Shown in pieces: positions 24,203-38,200 of a DNA stretch of 64,000 nt; position 1 is the stretch's first letter; each line of letters opens with the position of its first letter. A program made the position numbers and the translations under genes. A model generated the notes under the pieces. The model saw only the letters and a program-made list of their open reading frames with translations, was not told the origin of the DNA and made no database searches. The DNA lies in the NCBI GenBank assembly GCA_039707465.1, contig CM077644.1:219890962-219954961 (forward strand), in the 5' to 3' direction. The stretch is from Rhabdophis nuchalis. Its lineage: Eukaryota > Chordata > Lepidosauria > Squamata > Natricidae.

Positions 24203-25780
24203 CTATACGCTATTCAGCATGTTTTTATTTCTTTAAATGTGGGATACATTATGAAAAATGGAAATAAGATGCTGCAACTGAAATATTCTATGGGCACTAA
24301 AATAATGAGATGATTTATAAAATCTCAAAGGCAAAGGTGATGAGGTGATACTGTTCACCTGATGTTTATGGAATAATCTGTTTAAAATTTCCAACTACTA
24401 CCGGTATTACATTTCTTTTACATGTGAAAATTAGGTTTCTGGTCTATTAACTACTTAACCTTTAACAAATTTATCAATAATATTTTAGGTGTAATGCAAA
24501 CAGAAAAATAATATACCATTTGTCTCATCTTAAGAAGTTGTAGAGATTATTCAGATGGAGATATGCAAAGGGCATAGAAAGATGTATTTATGTATGTTCT
24601 TGGGTGACTCCAAGGTGGTTAGATTCTGTAATAAATTTGAACCATTAGATAGTAAGAAGAGTCAGCATACTTGGGAGAAGGAAGTGTGGAGAAAGCAAGA
24701 AAAGAAATAGTAAGCAATTTTACCCAGACAGAGGGTGGCAATTTTTTTGTACCTGAAAATTACTCAGCAATTTATATCTCATGGTCCATGACTTCAGTTT
24801 CCTGTTTATGGAATTTAAATAGATTCAGTTAGTCAGCATTTAATCTAGGACATAAAAATAGAATTATCCAGTACATGGGTGGAAGAGGATAGATGGGATT
24901 TTAATTTTAATTCTATTGAGATCCTGACTGGATTCAAGCTGTCTGTATTTCTGGAACTGTGTTAAATTTACTTTGTTGAATAAAACCCAACTGGCTGAGT
25001 TTACAACACACACTAAACCCTGATGTACAGAAATGAAATAAAAATAATTGTTATTGTGAGCATTGGCTCCAGTTCCCCCAATCAACATGCAGTCTTTCAC
25101 AGCTATATGATAGTCTCCTTGAGCCCGATTCCCTAGAGATATGGTATCTCTTCATCCCTAATCAGTATGAAGTTGGCTGATAGCAAACTCTCTTTGTATA
25201 ACTCTCCTCTGTACCTGTGATATTCCAAAAATTGCATTTTCCCCCTGAATTTGATTGGAGACCAGTTACCAGTTAACTTACTATTATTTTTTGTAATCTG
25301 ATTGAATTCTTAAATTCATTAGTCAGAGTACAAATTTATCTGGTTTAAGATAAACTTCAAAGCAAATTCTGCTTTCCCAGCTCTCCCGTTTTACTCTAAC
25401 CACATCTTATAAGTCAACTGATCTAAGCAATAAGGTTCTTCTTGATGATCTGACCATTCCGTTGAATCACCCGATAATCCTGTGGCTCATCTCTTTATAG
25501 GATACCTCACCTTGTGCTTATTGCTTGAGAAAGAAGAAGGGAAGAGAGGACATTGTGTACTATTAGTATTATTTTTACTTGGAAAAGAGTTAAGAAAGTG
25601 TAGGTGTATTTCAATACCATCTTCACATATATGCAGTAGGCACATGTTGAGTCTTGAGTTATGAAATTTCCTTAGGCTCTTGATTAACCCTTGTTTATTT
25701 GTAGATTCATATCAATTAGGGCTATGTAAAGCAATTGAAAGAGGCATTTTGAAAAAGTATTAACCTATGTAAAATGCCTA
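24203..25780. other. No recognised feature
   Basis: Unassigned AT-rich sequence. Confidence 0.45.
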
Positions 25781-25806
25781 TGGAGATTCTCAGTCATCCA
25801 GGTCCT

Positions 25807-25889
25807 GGTTGTCCCAAAAGGCAACTGGACTTTTATTTTTCTTCCTAGGAAGTCCAGTTGTCTTTTGAAAAAGCACCTTTGGGACAACC
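25807..25889. repeat. Imperfect inverted repeat (GGTTGTCCCAAA arms)
   Basis: The arm 25807-25832 pairs with 25850-25889 (GGTTGTCCC...ACTGGACTT against AAGTCCAGT...GGGACAACC), with extra bases in the right arm. It probably belongs to a squamate repeat that I cannot name. Confidence 0.7.
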
Positions 25890-25899
25890 CATGTAAAGC

Positions 25900-26139
25900 T
25901 TTCTTCTTCACATGATAAAGACAGTTTGTCTCTGGAAGACTTTTTGGGTTTATTGGGGATTTTTAGTTTAGTTAGTTTTAATGGGTATTTTAGCACAGGT
26001 ATTGTTTAATTTATTTTTAATATGAAATGTTGTATATAGTTATTGTTTTTATTCTCCCTGTGCACCGCCCCGAGTCCCTGTGGGGAGAGGGTGCGGTTTA
26101 TAAGTATTAAAATTATTATTATTATTATTATTATTATAT
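25900..26139 (+). mobile_element. L2-like LINE 3' end with (ATT)n tail
   Basis: 'gcaccgccccgagtccctgt' and 'gtgcggtttataagtatt' followed by (ATT)n at 26111-26139 define the 3' terminus. Confidence 0.75.
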
Positions 26140-26470
26140 GACTCTTTTGAAGACTTTCTCTTTCTGTTGCATGTGCATGCACACACAATGCTTCTGCTGG
26201 ATGCACTAACATGTGTTCCCTCAAATGCTTTGCACAATTTTCCTTTCAAAGGGCTTTGCTGTCACGCTTCTCCTATGATTGATGCCTGTCTACTTGCCTG
26301 CCTGGTGAATTCTCTTTCATTCCTTTTATTCCCCCTTAGGGAGTGAAGAGGAAAAGAAGGAAAACAAGTTCATAAAGTTAAATATTTCTTGGGTGGAGGC
26401 AATGCAAGAATAGGCTGACCTTTTAGAAGTATTAATAAAATGTCCTTGTATCCCATCTCTCTCTCTCTCT

Positions 26471-26507
<37 letters not shown>

Positions 26508-27085
26508 CTCCCTCCCTCCCTCCCTCCCTCCCTCCCCTGTCAGTTAAGGCAGAGTGAAGAGGAGACAGAGAGTAGAATAGAGAGTAGAAAGAGTAGAGTC
26601 AATGATAGAAAATGTCCTAGAGGCAGCTAGAATATGTAAATGGTGCATGAAGGACTGGATACAATCTCCTATATATCAGAAAATTATTTTTCACTACCAC
26701 GAATCAGGGTGCTTAATGGACCTATTCCCAAGAAGTATTTCCATCTCCATCACAAAATTACTCTCTTACATTCAATTTGATTTTAGGAAAAGTTTTGCAA
26801 CATGCGTGCAAATTCATTTACAAAGAAATACATGCACGTTGGTTTCTTGTAGATGTTTACAGAAACTTCATTTTTAATACACAGGATAGGTTTCTCCAAC
26901 CAATTCAATTCAAATTGAGAGCACAATTTCTACATTTACATAAAATGTTAATCTCAATTCAACCACAAAGGCCAAGAAAGTACATTTAGGTCTAATTCTC
27001 TGACCCTTGTGTTTCTTGAGCTACTCAAATGTATTGGAAAATTCAGATTCAATCATTAATAATTCTTCTGATGAAGCACTATTTG
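26140..27085. other. Unrecognised apart from (CT)n-(CCCT)n at 26455-26535
   Basis: The pyrimidine-rich microsatellite at 26455-26535 is clear. The flanks are unassigned. Confidence 0.6.
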
Positions 27086-27245
27086 AACATAGGCTCAAGG
27101 GTGACTCAGCCTTCCATTCTTCTGAGGTAGGTAAAATGAGGATCTAGATTGTTAGGGCAATATGCCGATTCTGTAAACCGCGTAGAGAGGGCACAGTGAA
27201 GTGGTATATAAGTTTAAGTGCTATTGAGATTTTGCTATTGCTATA
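27086..27245 (+). mobile_element. Sauria-type SINE, 3' part
   Basis: Body 'ggtaaaatgaggatctagat' and Bov-B-like tail 'cagtgaagtggtatataagt' ... 'gctattgctat'. The tRNA head is absent. Confidence 0.8.
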
Positions 27246-27519
27246 TTATGTAATATGAATGCATCATACCTACTCCCAAAATGCTGCCTGTTTCCACGAA
27301 GCCACTATGGGGCCTTAGTATAAGAGGACTACATGGTAGATCAGCTGCTTCCCAGAGAAGTACAAAAAAGTAAGTGGATCAAATTGTGATTGGGAGAGGA
27401 GATGTGGGACTTGGCAGGTAGGTAGCAGGCCCAAGATCCGTGGGAATCAAGCAGGGTGGGATGGCGGCAAAGACATTCCTGCCGTCAATCATAAGGGTGG
27501 TTGGATTGCTAAGCACCCA

Positions 27520-27640
27520 CATTTTGTTCACATGACTGCAGCCGTACCTTTGGGCAAGGGTTGTAAGTCCCTGCATTCAGCACTGTTGTAATTTCAAATG
27601 GTTGCTGAAGAAACAATCGTAAGACAAGTACTACTTGTGA
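27520..27640. mobile_element. Tigger-like MITE fragment
   Basis: 'gttgtaatttcaaatggttg' and the degraded end 'taagacaagtactacttgt' resemble the 44945-45344 family in reverse orientation. Confidence 0.45.
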
Positions 27641-27653
27641 AATCCTTCTCCTA

Positions 27654-27687
27654 AATCCGATCCCGCAGTTATCTGCGGGATCGGATT
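27654..27687. repeat. Perfect 15-bp hairpin at LINE 5' junction
   Basis: Arms AATCCGATCCCGCAG and CTGCGGGATCGGATT around a TTAT loop, at the left edge of the L2-like copy. Confidence 0.9.
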
Positions 27688-28599
<912 letters not shown>

Positions 28600-29440
28600 G
28601 TTGTTGTTGGTTGCAAAGACTTGTCTGACCCATCATGACCTCATGGACAACGTTCCTCCAAGCCTTCCTGTGCTCTACCTTCCTTTGGAGTCCATTTAAG
28701 CTCACACCTACTGCTTTGGTGACTCCATCCTTCCACCTCATTCTCGGTCATCCCCTTTTTCTTTTGCCCTCAATCTTTCCCAGCATTAGTCTCTTCTCCA
28801 GTGACTCCTTCCATCTCATTAGGTGGCCAAAGTATTTGAGTTTCGTCTTCAGGATCTGGCCTTCTAAAGAGCAGTCAGGGTTGATCTCCTCTAGGACTGA
28901 CCGGTTTGATCATCTTGCAGTCCAAGGAACTTGCAGGAGTCTTCTCCAGCACCAAAGTTCAAAGGCCTCAATTCTTTGTCGCTCAGCCATACATTGCAAC
29001 TGGGAAAACCATAGCCTTGATTATGCACACTTTTGCTGGCAGGGTGAGGTCTCTGCTTTTTAGTATGCTGTCTAGATTTGCCATAGCTTTCTTCCCCAGG
29101 AGCAAGTATCTTTTAATTTTTTGGCTGCAGTCCCCATCTGCAGTGACCTTGGAGTCCAGGAAAAACAATCAGTCAGTGCCTCCATTTCTTCCTATTTGCC
29201 AGGAATTGAGGTTTGGATGCCATGATCTTAATTTTCTTAATGTTGAGTTTCAACCCAACTTTTGCACTCTCCTTCTTCACCTGCATCAAGAGGCTCTTTA
29301 GCTCCTCTTCGCTTTCTGCCATTAGAGTGGTATCATCTGCATATCTGAGGTTTTTGATATTTCTCCTGGCAATTTCAGGGTAACACCAAGCAGCATTGAA
29401 AGATCTTAAATTCAGTCTCTGACATCTCAAGGATCAAGAG
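28600..29440 (-). mobile_element. Bov-B LINE, reverse transcriptase remnant
   Basis: Minus-strand frames include NLRYADDTTLMAESEEELKS (RT catalytic YADD) and, in a shifted frame, AMANLDSILKSRDLTLPAKV and FPVAMYG, all typical of Bov-B (RTE clade). The 3' end lies at the left (plus strand gttgttgttggttgcaaag). Frame breaks make it a pseudogene. Bov-B elements are known for horizontal transfer among vertebrates. Confidence 0.9.
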
Positions 29441-29891
29441 GGAATGATGGTGACTTTGGGGAGAAGCTCTGCAGCATCTCTGCCATTCTGACCATACAGT
29501 ATGTAACTAAACTAGATTAAACAAAAAGTATTCTTTCCAGGCCTTTGCGTGCATAAGAATGGAAACAGTGAGAGACTAGAAATTTACTACAAGTATGCTT
29601 GGGAATGAGGATTTTGCTTATGGAAATCTAACATACTGAAACACACTAGAAGAAGAAGAATAAAAAGAAATGTTTTGAACATATGGAATCCATTTGTGTG
29701 AAATACTTAAAAATGTCTTTTTCTTAACCCCTGGATTTCTTCTATTCATTATGTACTTTTTGCCTTTTCATCATCTAACTGAAAAGACCTTAAATGTTTA
29801 TTAAAATTGCAAACAACAATTTATTTATCCTAGAGATTAGATAACTGTTAATAACCAGAAAGAAGCGTAATGTGAACCTCTCAACTTTACA
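29441..29891. other. No recognised feature
   Basis: Unassigned sequence. Confidence 0.45.
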
Positions 29892-30042
29892 TAGCTAGAC
29901 CTCAACTTACAACAGCTAATTCAATGACCATTCAAAGTTACAATGGCACTGGACTTATGACCGTTATTCACACTTACGACCATTGCGTCCCACATGATCA
30001 AAATCCAGTTGCTTGGCAACTGGTTCAAATTTATGACAGTTG
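29892..30042. mobile_element. Tigger-like MITE, left part
   Basis: 'gacctcaacttacaacagct', 'cattcaaagttacaatggca' and 'cacttacgaccattg' match the left third of 44945-45344. The right part is replaced by a segment ending 'atacccctg' (about 30101), which looks like a hAT end. Confidence 0.65.
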
Positions 30043-30109
30043 GGGTGGGCGTGGCCTGCACATGATGCATCTGGCCTGGAGGCCGCCATTTTGATACCCC
30101 TGTTTTAAG

Positions 30110-30922
30110 GCAAAAAACAACAAACCATAATTTTGCCTGATGGTTTAATTGAAGTCAGTTGAAGAAATATAAATGTAGGAGGTGGGATGGACATGGGATG
30201 TATATCCCAAATCATGCTGCAAATATGTATGGTGAAGTAGAAGCCATATGAAGTTTTTGAATGTGGGTTTGCACTTTGGAGAATTGAAAAAAGAAGACAC
30301 TACGTATCTCCAAAATAGTTACTTTTAGGTTTTGCAACACTACATCTCTCTGAAATATTTACTTCTAGGTTTCTGTAACAAAATTATAATTTTATCATGG
30401 CAGGTTTTGATAATTCGACAATGTGTTCATAACATTTTCCACCAAATAACCCAAGAGAGATAATTAACAAATGTGGTTTTTTTTAATTTTAGAATAAAAG
30501 GTATCAATTACAGCTATCTGGTGGTATTATCATCACAGTAAGAACAACTACGCTAAATACCATTTATACTGCCCCAAACAATGGACATATATGACACATT
30601 GTTTTCTTGCTCGAAAATTGGAATTCAAAAGGCCCCAACTACATCATTTTTTTAAAAACCTAGCGTGCTTCACATGCTCCTCAGCATCTAATGCCCTGCA
30701 AATTCTGTTCAAATTGTATATTGAAGTTCTGTAAAAATTTGCCAGGAGATTCAATGGCAAGCACAAGACATATTGATTTCCATTCCCTTGAATGGAATTG
30801 AGTACACTATTTTAGGCAATGGACTCTTAATGCTTCCAAGGCACTCTACAGATATTCCATCTGCTTCTTGAACAGACTGGTTACCAAAAAGAAAATAAAA
30901 AGATATGGAAGAAGAGGCAATA
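30110..30922. other. No recognised feature
   Basis: Unassigned AT-rich sequence. Confidence 0.45.
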
Positions 30923-31312
30923 CAGGTAGTCCTTGTCTTACAACCGCAATTGAGCTCAAAATCTATGTTGCTATGTGAGAAATTTGTTAGGTGAATTTTG
31001 TCCTATTTTACAACTTTTCTTGCCACATTTGTTAAGTGAGCCATTGTTAAATTAGTAACACCACTGTTAAGTGAATCTGGCTTCCCCATTGACATTGCTT
31101 GTCAGAAAGTAACCAAAGGTGATCATATGATCCCAGGACACTCCAACTGTCATAAATATAAAATATGAACTAGTAGTCAAGCATTCAAATTAAAATCACA
31201 TGACCATGAGGATGCTGCAATAAGTGTAGAAAATGGTCATGTTACTTATTTCTATGCTGTTGTTAACTTCAAATGGTCACTAAATGAACTGTTGTAAATT
31301 GAGGACTACATG
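30923..31312. mobile_element. Tigger-like mariner MITE
   Basis: Ends CAGGTAGTCCTTGTCTTAC and GTAAATTGAGGACTACATG, with a TA to the left. About 390 bp, in the orientation opposite to 44945-45344. Confidence 0.8.
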
Positions 31313-31527
31313 GATTGAGATATTGTGGGTTGTTCTTAATATAATTTAGCTTCATTCATCTTCATATGGATCCTTTTTTGACCTTAAATTATAATAGTTA
31401 CACTAATTTTATTGCATCTCTAAATTAAAGAAACAAAATACCTTAGATGAGTTGAACATAAATATAATTGAATTGACCATTATTAAATATTCATGTTTAT
31501 ATATGATCTTCCTCCATAATGAGATTG

Positions 31528-31956
31528 CCTTCTGCCACCGAGAGCCTCCCACCGGCCAGTACGCTCCCATAGGGAGGGTCTCCTTATGGTACCGTCAGCT
31601 AGACAATGTCGACTGGCGACACCCAGGGGGAGAGCCTTCTCCGTGGGAGCACCTGTCCTCTGGAACGAATTGCCCCCGGAGTTACAAATTATCCCTGACC
31701 TACGCACCTTCCGCCATGCTCTTAAAACCTTTCTTTTTCAACAAGCCGGGCTGGCGTAAATACAAATTTTATTATTTATTAATTTTAATTGGGTTTGTTG
31801 GTTTTTAACCTTCTCATGGGCCTAATTATTTAATGTTTTAAAATTCTTTTTACATTTTATATATCTGTGTTTTATTTTGTCTGTACACCGCCCTGAGTCC
31901 TTCGGGAGTAGAGCGGTATAAAAAATTAAATAAATCTAAATCTAAATCTAAATCAT
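31528..31956 (+). mobile_element. L2-like LINE 3' end with (AAATCT)n tail
   Basis: Same subfamily as 13620-14495: 'gccttctgccaccgagagcc', 'acaccgccctgagtccttcg' and 'agagcggtataaaa', then AAATCT units (about 31926-31954). Confidence 0.88.
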
Positions 31957-33210
31957 AACTGTGTATATGATAACAATACAGACAGGGATATAAAAGATTC
32001 CATCTGTGCTTTAGAAGCTCATACATACCAAAAGACTGGTATGTAACCCAAAAATCATTACTTATTATACAAAAGCAGAGAGCTCTGCTAATGAATGAGA
32101 TAATGGATTACATTTGAATGAAACCATTTTTAAAGTCCAAGTACTACTCCCTAATGTTAATCTACTAGCATTGCACAGTAAATATTATTGGTAACTGTTA
32201 TTTAACACAGGACAAAATAATTGAAGTATGTTGGAGAACAAGCTGCTGCAACACTTTGCTGATCCCCCCCCTCCCCCCCATAGGAACTTATAGTTGGAGG
32301 GCTGCCAGCAGAGGAATGCAGGAAACCAAACTGTGTTGTAAGATCTGGTCCTTGTTGTATATATTTTATTTTCAAAAAGTTTTGTTTAAGTGAACAGTGG
32401 CAGGACAATTGTTTTTCAATGATCAGAAAATTTAGGCAAAAATCCAGTGATATGATAGTAAGGTTAGATTTTTTTTTTTAAAGTTTAAACTGACAGTTAC
32501 CTTAGTTAGGGAGTGTTCAAAACTTAACTGAAACTTTGAGAGCCACCCAAATCTATTTGTATATTTTCTACTAATTCCTCTTTTCTTCACTACTTCAAAC
32601 ATTTGTATATAAACCTTGACATCAGTGAATGGAGGTTAGTTGAATAATTTTACTTTAAATACATTCCAAGAGAATAGGAGAGGTAACTATTCCTTTAAAA
32701 TTAAGTAACACAGCTTTTCTATAGATGGACAATGACAATGAGATCAGAGACTCGTAGAGCGTGCTCTAAATATTTCAAAATGCAATTGCCTCAATTCCAA
32801 GCTGCAGTTGTATGCTGGTTCCTGGAAGAAAATCCCTTTGTGAATGGTGAAAAATCACTTTTAACTAGATTAACTAATAGCATTAGATTATTATTATTAT
32901 TATTATTATTATTTGCATTTGTGTAATCATTTCATTGTATTCTCCGAGGGCCAAATCAGGTATAATTTGTTCTGTAGCAACTATAGCTGTATCAAATAAA
33001 AACACAAACACAAATATCCTACAAAGCACAGTAAAACAAAAAAGCCGACCAAGTTGTGTCCTATTGAATTGTCTCCCAAATAATCTACAGTTTCGGAGAA
33101 CTACAGTAGTAGTTTGGGCTAATCAATGTAATAGTAACTCCTATGGTTTCACTTTGGTTTAGTGAAAAGTCTTGAGACACATTTTAGGGCTTGGTGTTAT
33201 GGTTATAGAT
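31957..33210. other. Unrecognised; (ATT)n at 32888-32912
   Basis: A short trinucleotide repeat and otherwise unassigned DNA. Confidence 0.45.
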
Positions 33211-33347
33211 CAGGGCTGTCAAACTCCTGGCCTGTGGGCCGAATGCGTCACCTGCTGGCTACGCCCATGCCTGGTTTAGCGAAGGGTGGGGGAAAGTTCT
33301 GATATGTCACAGGATGCCAGTCCGATAATGTGAGTTTGACACCCCTG
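33211..33347. mobile_element. hAT MITE (CAGGGGTGTCAAACTC ends)
   Basis: Left end CAGGGCTGTCAAACTC, right end GAGTTTGACACCCCTG. The flanking 8-mers ttatagat and ttatacag are a diverged duplication. Confidence 0.8.
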
Positions 33348-34560
33348 TTATACAGGGACCAAGTCATTATGGCTTGTTCAGCAAACCATAGTTCAATGGA
33401 CCAATCTCTAGTTTATTATAATATTTGTATTAATTTATAGAAACCTAACGCATTCAAGTTTTAAAGTTGTCTCCATGCCAAAAAGCATTGTGGTTTCAAA
33501 TGAGGGGCTGGGCAAAATATAAGAAAATCTCCTTATAATTTGGAAACATGGATTCTTGATTACCACTTCATCTTTGAGAACTAAAGTTATTTAAAAAAAA
33601 TCTAAACCTGAGAATATTTACATGCTAAAGGTTTCTTACAAGAAATATATATTCCAAAATAACAGATAAGAATATGAAAATTTTAACAGGTTGATAACCA
33701 AACTCTTCAAAGCTACTATTCAACCCAGTTAATGTGCTTAAATAAAATTGTTCAGGAAGCTTAAGTGCACAATATTATGTTACGTTTTAAGTGTGCTTGT
33801 CCCTAAACTGCAACTGTGGAAAGTCAAGGCTAACAATGACGGCCATGTAGGTATTTTAGAAACAAATCAGTAATGAAAATGAAGTAATCCAACACTGAAT
33901 TATCATCATGCTTTTTTCCCACATAAAGATTTTTTAAAAGAACAGTTCACTGAACAGAACTAATTGCCATTGTTAGCATGTAATGTTATGTCATCAGTGA
34001 ATTCATTCATCATTATAAGTTAAAAATATACAAACTACAACACTGAGTGTTTAGTGGGAGAAGAAACTCGGTATGGAAAGTTGTTCATTTCCCATGAAAA
34101 GAAACAAGAAGTTATGGACAAGAATTAGCTTGCGGTTACTGGTATTTGAAAGAATTCCACTGAAAATAGCAGCAACTGAGAAATGCAGCTATATATCTTC
34201 CTGTTCCAAAACTAATAGACTTCATATGTATTCCCACTTGCCTCCTTATCAATTCTAACATGCATATAAACATCCACATTACAAAAAATATCCAATGACA
34301 AAGCTTATTTAATATATTCACAGCAAAAAAAATCAGATCAGTACCTCCAAACTATTGTGGGGAAATATTTTAAATTATTTCTTAAGTTACACAGATGTGT
34401 AACTTAAGGAATCATTTGAAATACTTGAGCAATAGTTACTCAACTATTATCACAAAATTCAAGGGAAGTTTTGTTTCTTGTTTTTAACTCATGAGCTACA
34501 TTCCCTTCTAACCTGTTCTTCATGGTTGTTTCACTGTCATTTCAGATCTTCAGATCAGGT
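33348..34560. other. No recognised feature
   Basis: Unassigned AT-rich sequence. Confidence 0.45.
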
Positions 34561-35190
34561 GATGCCTTTCTTTCATCCAAATGAAGTTCTCAGATAATAT
34601 CAAGCCAAGATTTTTAAACCATCATTGGTGGAACATAAATTTATTTATCTTGGTAGCATTGTGTTTATTGATGGTGGTACAGAGAAGCATATTAACCATC
34701 AAATGGAATGGCAGCCGTATTTCAATGCATGCATCCAATTTGGTCTATGGCAGTCATAAGCCACAAAGATAAAACTCTTCAAGAGTGTTGATATACCAGC
34801 TACAATATAAGCTTGTGAAATGTGGAAGTGTACAACCAAGATGATTAAACGTTTTCCAACAATGCTGCTTGAGAAGAATCCTCCGTGTTTCATATTGTGA
34901 CATCACTAATGAGGATACTACAAATCTAGAAAACCTATCAAGAACTGTGAATGAATGTCACATGCGGCTTGGTGGCCAAATCTTATGCATGCCTATGGAC
35001 TGGCATCCAAAAATTACACTATGTTGGATACCTCCTGGAGGAAAGAGAAGACGAAGGCCAGCCTTGGAAAACTTGGTGCCAGATACTTAAAGAAGATCTT
35101 AAAACCATTAATGCCCTTAGGATGATGCTGAAGATGCTGCGAATGATTGAAACCATTGGAAAACACTTGCTGCCCAATAGGCTCTGAACA
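34561..35190 (+). pseudogene. Decayed RTE-like LINE, C-terminal coding remnant
   Basis: Frames shift several times but contain FVYLGSIVFIDGGTEKHI-like text, then CLRRILRVSYCDITNED and RRGQPWKTWCQILKEDLK-like text. These correspond in order to the 'YLGS', 'CLRRIL.V' and 'GRP..TW' blocks of RTE-type endonuclease/reverse transcriptases. It is older than the Bov-B copies. Confidence 0.65.
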
Positions 35191-35215
35191 GAACTTGATG
35201 ATGATGATGATTTGT

Positions 35216-38200
35216 AGAATAATTAAATTGCCTAATTCACACACATAATTCCCATTCTAATAATAGTTTAAAGTTGTGTGTGAACAAAGTTATATATAAA
35301 ATTAGTGGATTTCTGCTAGTAAAAGAATAAAATAATTTCTTTCTTGCCATAAATCTATAATGATAGTTCGGCCGTTTAAAAGTGTAACACAGGCATCTTT
35401 TCATATTGATACCGAGAGATATGCAATCTCTCTCTATATTTAAAAACGTCAGTAATAGTGGTGGCTGAGGGTATTGTTTTGATGTAGTGGTTACCAATCA
35501 AGATGATGGCCATAACTGCACAATCAATGGCCTAACTCCCTTTTGTATGTTTTCAATGCTCATACAAAAGGAGGTGGAGCTTCAACTAGCAGGTTTTAAA
35601 TGTGCTTTGCATATTTATGTATTAGTTGGTACAGACATATAAATCTGAATCTGTATCTATCTACGGAACATATTTACATGACAAGCATTTCAATGAGACT
35701 GTAGGAATTACTGATGAGTTTCACTGTCTCTAACCAAGATCCTTCACTTCCTTAAGGATTAGCATCAGGAAGGATAAGAATCAGGAAGAATAAAAATTGC
35801 TATAATTCTCAAACAAAAGCTACTGCGTAAGCTTTTGTATTTAGACAAGTGCAATATAGAATGTGTATATATATTTATCTAGAATGCTGGCGCCATTTTC
35901 TTGAACAAGTAAAACTGCAGCACTTGCTCATTTGTCCTAATATGATTCCTACTTCATACATTCCATATTCATATTATTTCGTTGAGAGGAATTAAAAACA
36001 AGGCAGAGTTCATCTGCTCCTCCTTGAAAAATGATTATTCAGCTGTCAAACAGCAGTTTTTTTAATTCAATTTTTAAGAAACACTCATCAGAAATAAATA
36101 CAATGGAAGCTGAAGAGCAGGAGAAATGTTTGAGAAAGTACCTCAATGCTCATACCTCATAGCTGAAAAATAGTTAAAGTATTTCTGAATGTGATTAAAA
36201 ATGGAATGTCACAAACCCAGTTTCCTTTCAAAGGCATCAACTACAGTTTGAGCAAAGTGGCATGCCCCATCTCCCAGAACTCTAAAATCTGCTGGATACT
36301 ACTGTGTTGTGATCTCCTTGCAGGGAGCAGCTGTTTGGAGCACTTGTGACTGATCTCAAGTCCTCTCTTTGTCCACCGAAGAATTACAAATAGCCAGTTT
36401 ATTCACTGGCTCTTCATTCCACTGTGGTCATTGGGTCTGCTTTTCCACAGAGCCATTTTCAGTTAGCTATTTCTTTCTCTGGAAATGAAGATCACCTGAA
36501 AATTTCAGAGCAGTTGGCCAGGTGTAAATGTAAACAAAAAACAAACAAACCTGAGTCATACAATGGTACTGTTAACAAACTTCATAGATTCAGTCAATAG
36601 GAGTCAATCTTAACTTTAGAAAGTCTTCACATGTTTTATGATCAGCATAAAATTACATGTTTTGGTCAACATGCAGAAAGTTGCCTTGATTGTGCATAAT
36701 TAGCTATGTATTTGGGCATAGCTCCCATATATTTGGGCCCAGGCCTCCAATCTCCATGCCTGTGTTCTGTAATGTTGCTACTGAAACTTCAAGCAGGGAG
36801 ACTGGAGCAACTTCAAGGTATGGTGTGACCTTTTTCTCCAACTACATGCAGATGTACTTCTGTACAGTATCAAGCCAGGAGAATATCATTTTTCTAAATT
36901 TGGAACTAATTTAAATATGCCATATCTATGCAGTAGAGAAATATTTCGATGTCATTCTTCAACCAAGTTGAATTGGATGTACTATTCAGTAAGTTCTTTT
37001 TAAAGGTTTTTTTGTCTAACAGTAGATTAACAGCCCAGTATAAACAAACTTGCAGGCCTGTAAGTAGATTGATTTACTAAAACCTGGTGAATGTATCAGG
37101 TTCCAGAGCATATTCAAAAAACATTCTAACAATACAGAAAAAGGTTGATTCTAAAGACTTCTCCCACTAAAATGAGACCCCAGCAGAAGAAAGTGATAGA
37201 GCAGGGGTATCAAACTCAAGTCTTAGGGGCGAGATCCAGCCCGCAGGGTGCTTAGATCTGGCCTGTGGGGCTGTCCTGGAAACAGCAAATCCGGCCCGCA
37301 GTGCCTGCCAGTGAAAACGGAGTTCAGGGGGGCTGCCTATGGCCCTCCTGAGCTCAGTTTTCACTGGCAGAGGGTGCAATAGGCTGTTGCAGCCGAAAAC
37401 AGAGCTCAGAAGCCTGTTTTTTCTGGCAGACTGCTTGGGCCACAACAAGCGACCCCGACATGAGTGATGTCGAGCTAGCCACACACACCCTGGCACACCA
37501 AGGTCAAACACAACCCTAATGTGGCCCTAAATGAAATCGAGTTTGACACCCCTGTGATAGAGGGTATGTAAGTTGAGTAAAATAAATAAAATATGCTTTT
37601 CCAGCATCTCTTTGTGTTAAGGCCTCAATTAACATTTTCACACAGTGGGTTCTTTAACCGCTCTAAAGAATAGAAATCAGAGCACAAAATGAGTTAATAT
37701 GCATGTATTTTTTTCTAACCAACAAATAACTTCACTGAACAGTAATGCTTCCTGGCATTAGCAAGTTTCAAGCGACAATGTGGGCCCATGTTTAGAATCA
37801 AACAAATAAACTGCCAGAAAAATCTTCCAAACAACAGACACATGCATGCAAGCATTACTCTTTGAACCTTTAGTCGTATCCCACTGATATAATTCAGTAT
37901 CCTTTTATTAGATAAATGGTCCAAGTTTCTATCCAAAGATGTATTACACAGAAAGATTTTATGCTGACATATTAAGAAAGGAAATACAGCAATGCTGCAT
38001 TGTTGCTTGTGTACTTAACATTCTGGTAAAAATAATAAATAGTATTTTTAATCAACACGGAATCTCAAATGATTTTAAATTTTGTTGTTGCTTTACCATA
38101 GTATCTAGTGTGCAAGTTATATAACTAGTTATTTTTGAGTCACTATGAGGTTTGAAATCAAGCCCTGTCAGAGGTGCCAACCCTTCATTCAATCATAAAA

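Noticed and set aside
26049..26249. Small minus-strand frames through 26,000-26,250
   Set aside because: They read through an L2-like 3' end and (ATT)n.
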